Shown: positions 8,875 through 14,824 of the stretch, piece after piece | Numbering within the stretch: position 1 is the first letter of the stretch | How the letters are laid out: each line of letters starts with the position of its first letter | Assembly: GCF_015594925.2 (NCBI RefSeq) | Contig: NZ_CP087590.1 | Coordinates: 3,038,001 to 3,102,000 of the forward strand | Length of the DNA stretch: 64,000 bases | Source of the DNA: Vibrio sp. VB16 | GTDB taxonomy: Bacteria > Pseudomonadota > Gammaproteobacteria > Enterobacterales > Vibrionaceae | Direction: 5' to 3' | Translations under genes and position numbers: made by a program | The notes under the pieces: model-generated | Databases searched by the model: none | What the model was told of the DNA's origin: nothing | What the model saw: the letters and a program-made list of their open reading frames with translations, nothing else

Positions 8875-10647
8875 TTAAGCCAAGCTAAGTAGAGGAGAAC
8901 CAACCATTACGGCATCACCTTCTTTAACGTTGATTTCTGCAACTGTTCCAGCTTTTGTTGCGCGAATTTCTGTTTCCATTTTCATTGCTTCTAAGATGAG
9001 AAGTACTTCACCTTCCGCAACCTGTGCTCCAGGGGCAATCATCACTTTAAAAATGGTACCAGCGAGCGGTGCAAGAACCACTTCAGCATCGCTCGCTGCT
9101 GCAGGAGTAGTTGTTGGTGCAACAGTAGTAGGTGTCACTGTCGTAAGCTGACCTTGTGGACCGACTTCGACATCGTATACTTGACCATCCACCTTAACAC
9201 TGTACGATTCAACACCGCCAACCACTGGTGCTGCAATTTGTGCTGGTGCTGGTTTTTCTTTACCTGGAGCGGGTTCAAACGCGTCTGGGTTGCGACGGTT
9301 TTTAAGAAACTTAAGACCCACTTGAGGGAATAACGCATAAGTTAAGACATCATCTACTGTATCTTCTGCTAGAGAGATGCCTTCTGCTTTTGCTTTTTCC
9401 AATAATTCCGTTGTCAATGTATCCAGCTCATCTTCTATCAGATCGGCTGGACGGCAAGTGATCGCCTCTGCTCCATCCAATACACGAGCTTGCAGTTCTT
9501 TATTTACTTCAGCTGGTGCTTGACCATATTCACCTTTAAGTACACCCGCCGTCTCTTTAGTAATACTCTTATAGCGTTCGCCGGTTAAAACATTGATGAC
9601 CGCTTGAGTACCCACAATCTGAGATGTTGGGGTGACCAATGGGATAAAGCCAAGATCTTTACGAATACGCGGGATCTCTTCCAATACTTCATCTATACGA
9701 TCAGCAGCGCCTTGCTCTTTTAACTGGCCTTCCATATTCGTTAACATGCCGCCGGGTACTTGAGCAATCAGAATACGTGAGTCCACGCCCTTCATCGCCC
9801 CTTCCCATTTCGCATATTTTTTACGAACTTCACGGAAATAGGCGGCAATCGGTTCTATCTCCGTTAGTTTAAGACCAGTATCACGCTCAGAGCCCTCTAG
9901 CATCGCCACAACGGTTTCCGTTGGCGTATGACCGTAGGTCTGGCTCATAGAGGAGATTGACGTATCTAGTATGTCTAGACCCGCTTCAACGGCTTTTATA
10001 GCCGTTGCGGTAGATAAACCAGTAGTCGCATGACAGTGTAGCGCCAGAGGCACGTCACAAGACGCCTTAATACGAGTAACTAACTCTTCAGCTTCATAGG
10101 GTTTGAGCAGCCCTGCCATATCTTTGATACAAAGAGAATGACATCCAAGATCTTCAAGGCGTTTCGCTAAGTCTACCCATGTATCTGAATTGTGAACCGG
10201 ACTTGTCGTATAAGAGAGTGTGCCCTGAGCATGAGCCCCTACATCTACAACAGATTTCACTGCTTGTTGGAAATTACGTACATCATTCATCGCATCAAAG
10301 ATACGGAAAACATCCATACCGTTTTTATGAGATCGTTCAACAAACTTTTCAACAACATCATCACCGTAATGGCGGTAGCCCAATAAATTCTGGCCACGCA
10401 GCAACATTTGCATCGGTGTATTTGGCATCGCCTTTTTAAGCTCACGCAGACGTTCCCACGGGTCTTCACCTAAGAAGCGGATACATGAATCAAATGTTGC
10501 ACCACCCCATGTTTCCAAAGACCAATAGCCTATATTGTCCAGTTCCTTTGCGATCGGTAACATATCTTCGATACGCATACGAGTAGCAAATAACGATTGA
10601 TGGGCATCGCGTAGCACAACATCAGTAAGAGCAAGTGGTTTAGACAT
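8875..10647 (-). CDS. oadA: Oxaloacetate decarboxylase, alpha subunit (biotin protein)
   Basis: OadA is the peripheral subunit that carries the carboxyltransferase and the biotin. The 590-aa protein starts with a pyruvate carboxylase-like barrel (LRDAHQSLFATRMR near residue 13; HCHATTG near residue 205 for metal binding). It is followed by a conserved carboxylase domain, a Pro/Ala/Thr-rich linker (about 480-525) and a C-terminal biotinyl domain with the EAMKMET motif, biotin on K556. Oxaloacetate is converted to pyruvate while the carboxyl group moves to biotin, to be released by OadB. The spacing within the operon is short (33 bases after oadG). Confidence 0.97.
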   Translation of the reverse strand: MSKPLALTDVVLRDAHQSLFATRMRIEDMLPIAKELDNIGYWSLETWGGATFDSCIRFLGEDPWERLRELKKAMPNTPMQMLLRGQNLLGYRHYGDDVVEKFVERSHKNGMDVFRIFDAMNDVRNFQQAVKSVVDVGAHAQGTLSYTTSPVHNSDTWVDLAKRLEDLGCHSLCIKDMAGLLKPYEAEELVTRIKASCDVPLALHCHATTGLSTATAIKAVEAGLDILDTSISSMSQTYGHTPTETVVAMLEGSERDTGLKLTEIEPIAAYFREVRKKYAKWEGAMKGVDSRILIAQVPGGMLTNMEGQLKEQGAADRIDEVLEEIPRIRKDLGFIPLVTPTSQIVGTQAVINVLTGERYKSITKETAGVLKGEYGQAPAEVNKELQARVLDGAEAITCRPADLIEDELDTLTTELLEKAKAEGISLAEDTVDDVLTYALFPQVGLKFLKNRRNPDAFEPAPGKEKPAPAQIAAPVVGGVESYSVKVDGQVYDVEVGPQGQLTTVTPTTVAPTTTPAAASDAEVVLAPLAGTIFKVMIAPGAQVAEGEVLLILEAMKMETEIRATKAGTVAEINVKEGDAVMVGSPLLSLA

Positions 10648-10680
10648 GCTTAATAACTCCTTTTAATCTTATTAAATTTA

Positions 10681-10938
10681 CTACTTAGTATGAGAAGTTC
10701 GGTACTGATGTACCGCAGCAGAAATCGCCGCTATAACTTTTGGACTAACAGTAGATGATGTTTGTTGAACTTTAGAATGTTGAATTGGGGCAGCTATCAG
10801 TTGTGGTACTTCTTCAGGTACCAGCGAAGACATCAGCCGAACTAGGTATACAAGAATGGTCAGAAACACAAACACGACACCCATACCAGTGAGCATGAGT
10901 GTAGCGGCCTGTTCCAATAAACTTCCAATATCTGTCAT
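10681..10938 (-). CDS. oadG: Oxaloacetate decarboxylase, gamma subunit
   Basis: This is a small 85-aa protein with one membrane helix (about residues 14-35) followed by a soluble tail, the typical build of OadG. OadG assembles the alpha and beta subunits and binds Zn2+ through its C-terminal region in characterised homologues. It is the first gene of oadGAB. An AAGGAAG ribosome binding site precedes the ATG. Sequence conservation is low, so the assignment rests on size, topology and position. Confidence 0.9.
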   Translation of the reverse strand: MTDIGSLLEQAATLMLTGMGVVFVFLTILVYLVRLMSSLVPEEVPQLIAAPIQHSKVQQTSSTVSPKVIAAISAAVHQYRTSHTK

Positions 10939-11368
10939 TATGCTTCCTTTCGCTGTCTTAGAGACAATTAATCCTAAGCTTGAGATCCATTCACAAACTT
11001 GTCGTTAAGGATTATCTCGATTGGGGTCTAATTGTCAATTTCGAATACGTGTTCAAATAAGCTAACAGAGTTTTCTATTGTTTAATCCATTAAAACTATA
11101 CGAATTACTACAAATCAGCCTCTTTGGAAATATATTAACGGAACGCTAAAAATAAATTAAGCGAATACAGCAATAAATACTGAGAGATAGGTAATAAAAT
11201 TAAAATTTCTTTCTAAAAAACAGCAAGATGTAAAAACCATACACTTAATATGCTAATGCTTTGTTAACGAGAATCACTAAAGATGTTACGGGTTCTTGGC
11301 GTATTGGAATTGTTAGAAATCTTAGAGTTAAGAATGGTATCAGACGAGCGGGTGATTTGAAGAAAATA
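10939..11368. other. Intergenic region between oadG and the tRNA array
   Basis: This 430-base gap holds the likely oadGAB promoter and the 3' flank of the tRNA-Arg array. No strong terminator for the tRNA transcript is visible: the best candidate is a weak 5-bp stem (TCTTA with TAAGA) near 11325. I see no gene in it. Confidence 0.6.
11011..11038 (-). promoter_or_regulatory. Predicted sigma70 promoter of oadGAB
   Basis: On the minus strand a TTGACA box (11033-11038) and a GATAAT box (11011-11016) are separated by 16 bases, about 75 bases upstream of oadG. The match is close to consensus; no regulator site was identified. Confidence 0.55.
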
Positions 11369-11445
11369 TGGTGCGCTCGGAAGGATTCGAACCTTCGACC
11401 GCCTGGTTCGTAGCCAAGTACTCTATCCAGCTGAGCTACGAGCGC
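11369..11445 (-). tRNA. tRNA-Arg (anticodon ACG), array copy most distal to the promoter
   Basis: The cloverleaf is complete: acceptor stem GCGCTCG/CGAGCGC, anticodon loop CTACGAA giving ACG (A34 is expected to become inosine), T loop GGTTCGAATCC and encoded CCA. It reads CGU, CGC and CGA codons. The left flank is unique. Confidence 0.97.
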
Positions 11446-11532
11446 ACAATTTCTTTATCGGTACATGGCCTGATAATTCATACTTGGAAAAGAAGCATGT
11501 CAGCGTTCAGATACCACATTACCCTTGATGTA

Positions 11533-11609
11533 TGGTGCGCTCGGAAGGATTCGAACCTTCGACCGCCTGGTTCGTAGCCAAGTACTCTATCCAGCTGAGC
11601 TACGAGCGC
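11533..11609 (-). tRNA. tRNA-Arg (anticodon ACG)
   Basis: This gene is identical in sequence to the other array copies, with the same CTACGAA anticodon loop and an encoded CCA end. Confidence 0.97.
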
Positions 11610-11696
11610 ACAATTTCTTTATCGGTACATGGCCTGATAATTCATACTTGGAAAAGAAGCATGTCAGCGTTCAGATACCACATTACCCTTGATGTA

Positions 11697-11773
11697 TGGT
11701 GCGCTCGGAAGGATTCGAACCTTCGACCGCCTGGTTCGTAGCCAAGTACTCTATCCAGCTGAGCTACGAGCGC
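11697..11773 (-). tRNA. tRNA-Arg (anticodon ACG)
   Basis: This is an exact array copy with a full cloverleaf and an encoded CCA. Confidence 0.97.
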
Positions 11774-11860
11774 ACAATTTCTTTATCGGTACATGGCCTG
11801 ATAATTCATACTTGGAAAAGAAGCATGTCAGCGTTCAGATACCACATTACCCTTGATGTA

Positions 11861-11937
11861 TGGTGCGCTCGGAAGGATTCGAACCTTCGACCGCCTGGTT
11901 CGTAGCCAAGTACTCTATCCAGCTGAGCTACGAGCGC
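11861..11937 (-). tRNA. tRNA-Arg (anticodon ACG)
   Basis: This is an exact array copy with a full cloverleaf and an encoded CCA. Confidence 0.97.
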
Positions 11938-12024
11938 ACAATTTCTTTATCGGTACATGGCCTGATAATTCATACTTGGAAAAGAAGCATGTCAGCGTTC
12001 AGATACCACATTACCCTTGATGTA

Positions 12025-12101
12025 TGGTGCGCTCGGAAGGATTCGAACCTTCGACCGCCTGGTTCGTAGCCAAGTACTCTATCCAGCTGAGCTACGAGCG
12101 C
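12025..12101 (-). tRNA. tRNA-Arg (anticodon ACG)
   Basis: This is an exact array copy with a full cloverleaf and an encoded CCA. Confidence 0.97.
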
Positions 12102-12188
12102 ACAATTTCTTTATCGGTACATGGCCTGATAATTCATACTTGGAAAAGAAGCATGTCAGCGTTCAGATACCACATTACCCTTGATGTA

Positions 12189-12265
12189 TGGTGCGCTCGG
12201 AAGGATTCGAACCTTCGACCGCCTGGTTCGTAGCCAAGTACTCTATCCAGCTGAGCTACGAGCGC
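12189..12265 (-). tRNA. tRNA-Arg (anticodon ACG)
   Basis: This is an exact array copy with a full cloverleaf and an encoded CCA. Confidence 0.97.
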
Positions 12266-12352
12266 ACAATTTCTTTATCGGTACATGGCCTGATAATTCA
12301 TACTTGGAAAAGAAGCATGTCAGCGTTCAGATACCACATTACCCTTGATGTA

Positions 12353-12429
12353 TGGTGCGCTCGGAAGGATTCGAACCTTCGACCGCCTGGTTCGTAGCCA
12401 AGTACTCTATCCAGCTGAGCTACGAGCGC
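12353..12429 (-). tRNA. tRNA-Arg (anticodon ACG), first copy of the array
   Basis: The tRNA sequence is identical to the other copies. Its 5' flank leaves the repeat and leads to a terminator-like hairpin at 12470-12494. Confidence 0.97.
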
Positions 12430-12469
12430 ACAGGTTGTGAAATATATCACGTTTATGTTTCTGAGAAAC

Positions 12470-12494
12470 AAAAAAATGGTCAAATGAGACCATT
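12470..12494 (-). terminator. Intrinsic terminator inside the tRNA cluster
   Basis: On the minus strand AATGGTC and GACCATT form a 7-bp stem with a 6-base loop, directly followed by seven T. It lies downstream of the Ser-Arg-Ser tRNAs and upstream of the seven tRNA-Arg repeats. A second perfect hairpin (9-bp stem, 12514-12534) sits right at the 3' end of the tRNA-Ser and may guide 3' processing. Confidence 0.75.
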
Positions 12495-12533
12495 GTGTTA
12501 CTAATTACATTGTATTACTAACTAGGTTAGTAA

Positions 12534-12626
12534 TGGCGGTGAGGGAGGGATTCGAACCCTCGATACGGTATTAAGCCGTATACTCCCTTAGCAGGGGAGC
12601 GCCTTCAGCCTCTCGGCCACCTCACC
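12534..12626 (-). tRNA. tRNA-Ser (anticodon GCT)
   Basis: This is a 93-base class II tRNA with a long variable arm (TATACGGCTTAATACCGTAT), acceptor stem GGTGAGG/CCTCACC, anticodon loop CTGCTAA giving GCT, and an encoded CCA. It reads AGC and AGU codons. Confidence 0.97.
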
Positions 12627-12638
12627 ACATGTTAGAAA

Positions 12639-12715
12639 TGGTGCGCTCGGAAGGATTCGAACCTTCGACCGCCTGGTTCGTAGCCAAGTACTCTATCCAG
12701 CTGAGCTACGAGCGC
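12639..12715 (-). tRNA. tRNA-Arg (anticodon ACG), outside the 164-bp array
   Basis: The tRNA body is the same as the array copies, but it sits between the two tRNA-Ser genes with spacers of only 12 and 23 bases instead of 87. Confidence 0.97.
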
Positions 12716-12738
12716 ATAATTTCTACTAAACACAAGGA

Positions 12739-12831
12739 TGGCGGTGAGGGAGGGATTCGAACCCTCGATACGGTATTAAGCCGTATACTCCCTTAGCAGG
12801 GGAGCGCCTTCAGCCTCTCGGCCACCTCACC
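12739..12831 (-). tRNA. tRNA-Ser (anticodon GCT), promoter-proximal copy
   Basis: By eye this gene is identical to the tRNA-Ser at 12534-12626. It is the first gene after the promoter at 12847-12874. Confidence 0.97.
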
Positions 12832-12846
12832 ATCTTGCGGAGGCAC

Positions 12847-12874
12847 ATATTACGATTTACTAAAAATATGTCAA
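12847..12874 (-). promoter_or_regulatory. Predicted strong promoter of the tRNA cluster
   Basis: On the minus strand TTGACA (12869-12874) and TAATAT (12847-12852) are 16 bases apart, and the -10 box ends 15 bases before the tRNA-Ser 5' end. The intervening discriminator includes GTGCCTCCGC. This is the best promoter match in the window. Confidence 0.8.
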
Positions 12875-12988
12875 ATACTTTCTTAGTTAAATTAAGTAAA
12901 AAACGTTTGATAGGGCACTAATCAACCAACATCTTAGAAAAACACAGTTTTCTTTGCTTATTACTTTTATTTTTCGGTTATACCGAAA

Positions 12989-13020
12989 CAAAAAAGGCCA
13001 GCACATTGCTAGCCTTTTTT
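12989..13020 (-). terminator. Terminator of csrA
   Basis: On the minus strand AAAAAGGC and GCCTTTTT are joined by a nearly complementary inner stem around the loop CATT and followed by a T run. It lies 14 bases after the csrA stop. Confidence 0.88.
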
Positions 13021-13033
13021 GCGATATCTACGC

Positions 13034-13270
13034 TTAGTAGTTTCCTGATACCGTACTGCTACCTGGTACTGGATTACTTCCTGCTACGGTACTCGTCGCC
13101 GTCCCTTTTTCAGCTTGGATACGCATGTATATTTCTTCGCGGTGGACGGATACCTCTTTCGGAGCATTCACACCAATTCGAACTTGATTCCCTTTGACAC
13201 CAAGTACTGTCACTGTTACTTCATCACCTATCATTAACGTTTCGCCAACTCGGCGAGTCAAAATCAGCAT
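13034..13270 (-). CDS. csrA: Carbon storage regulator CsrA with extended C-terminus
   Basis: CsrA is a dimeric RNA-binding protein that binds GGA motifs in 5' leaders and controls carbon flow, motility and virulence in vibrios. Residues 1-55 are the canonical core, from MLILTRRVGETLMIG to EEIYMRIQAEK, including L4 and R44, which contact RNA in homologues. The protein is 78 aa long, whereas the vibrio form I recall is about 65 aa and E. coli has 61. The extra residues form a Ser/Thr/Val/Gly/Pro-rich tail that still ends in SGNY, as in other vibrios, so the extension is an insertion before the conserved end rather than a readthrough. Neighbours are the tRNA cluster downstream and lysC upstream. 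Confidence 0.95.
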   Translation of the reverse strand: MLILTRRVGETLMIGDEVTVTVLGVKGNQVRIGVNAPKEVSVHREEIYMRIQAEKGTATSTVAGSNPVPGSSTVSGNY

Positions 13271-13356
13271 TTTTCCACTCCTTGAGTAATCTCTGAACTT
13301 TCTCTGTAATAAGGCTTATTATCCAACAAAACATCTATCTTCGTAAACAATACTAG

Positions 13357-14541
13357 TTAAGAAATAGCTAATTTTCGTTGTTCTTCAAGCTCTACCTTGA
13401 ATTTAATCTGTTTTTCGTGAATAAGATTAGCTGTTTTCTCTAATAACTCAGGCTTAAGAATAAACGTTGAGTAGTTTATCCCTGCCGCGCGGTTTAGAAT
13501 TTTTATATCATGCTGTGCAAATAATTCACAAGACTGCTGCAAAATCCCTTTCGCTTTGCTACCGACAATAGTCAATGCACTCACCGCTTCACTATTACGG
13601 ATTTTTTCAATAAAAACCAGACTTAACTTAGCAAAACTCTCTTGAAGGATCACTACACCACTCTGATCTGTTTCCTCGATCACGTTCCACAGCGCAATTC
13701 CAAGCAGCCGACACTGTTTTTTTAATGAATCCAGATCATCGGCATCCACTTGCACAAATATCAATGACCTTTGTAACGCAATACCGCAAATGCCCTTATC
13801 GCAAGCCTCTCCTTTAACGAGAGTTCCTTTATCGTGAGAAAAAGAAGAGAGTACTCTTAATGGCACATTTTGAGCCCACGCGAACTGTACGCTAGGGAGA
13901 TGAAGAACTTTGGCCCCTTTTCTAGACATCTCCTCCATATTAGGAAAGTCTATACGATCTAATTTTCGTGCGCTCTTAACTACTCGAGGGTCGCAGGTAT
14001 ATATTCCGTCGACATCGGTGAATATCTGACATTCGTCAGCCCCCAGAGCACCGGCAAGTGCAACCGCTGTAGTATCAGAGCCACCACGCCCTAACGTTGT
14101 AATGTCGCCATATTCAGTGGTCCCTTGAAAACCAGCAACAATCACTATCTTGTTATCCGCTAATAGACCTTCTATATGGCTAGTATTAATTTGTCGGATA
14201 GTGGCATCGTTATGAACGTTATCTGTTAGTATTTGAGCCTGCCCGCTTGTCAACGACACGCTGCTATAACCATGCTTACTTATCGCAATCGAAAGTAAAG
14301 ACATCGCAACCTGCTCTCCGGCAGACAGCAATACATCTAACTCCCGCGCATTTGGCACGTCGTCAATCTCTTGCGCTAGACTCATCAGTCGATTGGTTTC
14401 ACCCGACATTGCAGAAACAACGACGACAACATTAACCCCTGAGGATTTCGTCTTAATAATTCTATTCGCAACGGCTTTAATTCGCTCAATAGAACCAATC
14501 GACGTCCCACCAAATTTCAGTACATATAACGGTTTGTTCAC
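13357..14541 (-). CDS. lysC: Aspartate kinase
   Basis: Aspartokinase phosphorylates aspartate, the entry step to lysine, threonine, methionine and diaminopimelate. The 394-aa protein has the KFGGTS motif at residues 9-14, the catalytic FQGTTEYGDITTLGRGGSDTTA stretch split over about 135-160, and C-terminal ACT-like sequence. It lacks a fused homoserine dehydrogenase. The start is GTG at 14541. The order csrA-aspartokinase-alaS is typical of vibrios. I looked for a lysine riboswitch in the 226 bases upstream and saw none. The gene symbol is chosen by family; regulation by lysine is not proven. Confidence 0.88.
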   Translation of the reverse strand: MNKPLYVLKFGGTSIGSIERIKAVANRIIKTKSSGVNVVVVVSAMSGETNRLMSLAQEIDDVPNARELDVLLSAGEQVAMSLLSIAISKHGYSSVSLTSGQAQILTDNVHNDATIRQINTSHIEGLLADNKIVIVAGFQGTTEYGDITTLGRGGSDTTAVALAGALGADECQIFTDVDGIYTCDPRVVKSARKLDRIDFPNMEEMSRKGAKVLHLPSVQFAWAQNVPLRVLSSFSHDKGTLVKGEACDKGICGIALQRSLIFVQVDADDLDSLKKQCRLLGIALWNVIEETDQSGVVILQESFAKLSLVFIEKIRNSEAVSALTIVGSKAKGILQQSCELFAQHDIKILNRAAGINYSTFILKPELLEKTANLIHEKQIKFKVELEEQRKLAIS

Positions 14542-14770
14542 CGGCCTTCACCTTCCCTAAGAGTTCTTCTCGTATAAATCGCTGCTGTGAGTTCATTCAT
14601 TATCTGCCCAATTTAGAACGATAATCAATGTAATTAGTCATGCTATTTTTAACCAAAACGCATATATACCTAGCTTAGTAAGCTTGTAACAATTGACTTA
14701 GCTTGATACTGGTTCATTGCGAATAAACCAAAATAATGGCTTATCGCAAGTTCAGATTACTTAACAACAA

Positions 14771-14805
14771 AAAAACCAACTAATTGTCATTAGTTGGTTT
14801 TTTTT
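14771..14805 (-). terminator. Terminator of alaS
   Basis: The 10-bp stem AACCAACTAA/TTAGTTGGTT carries flanking A and T runs. It is placed 20 bases after the alaS stop on the minus strand and could act in both directions. Confidence 0.88.
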
Positions 14806-14824
14806 CAGTTAACATAATCAGCGG

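Larger units (their letters stand above)
11369..12429 (-). repeat. Tandem array: seven tRNA-Arg genes in a 164-bp repeat
   Basis: The unit is a 77-base tRNA-Arg(ACG) gene plus an 87-base spacer. It recurs with an exact 164-base period; by eye all tRNAs and all six spacers are identical. The arrangement resembles the E. coli serV-argVYZQ cluster near csrA, which also has repeated tRNA-Arg genes, but with more copies. Confidence 0.93.

Noticed and set aside
11261..11368. Arg/Lys-rich open frame running into the last tRNA-Arg (possible integrase remnant)
   Set aside because: About 36 codons with no recognisable recombinase motif; it starts at TTG without a ribosome site and merges with the antisense tRNA frame. 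There is no direct repeat of the tRNA 3' end that would mark an att site outside the array.
11368..12397. Six identical 69-aa open frames on the plus strand (MVRSEGFEPSTAWFV...)
   Set aside because: They are antisense to the tRNA-Arg genes and exist only because the tRNA repeat is open in that frame. This type of false protein is common in databases.
12298..12483. 61-aa minus-strand frame across a tRNA-Arg
   Set aside because: It reads through the tRNA in the sense direction and spans the internal terminator; it has no coding support.
14542..14768. Lysine riboswitch before lysC
   Set aside because: None of the conserved riboswitch blocks or pairing elements could be recognised in this 226-base region.
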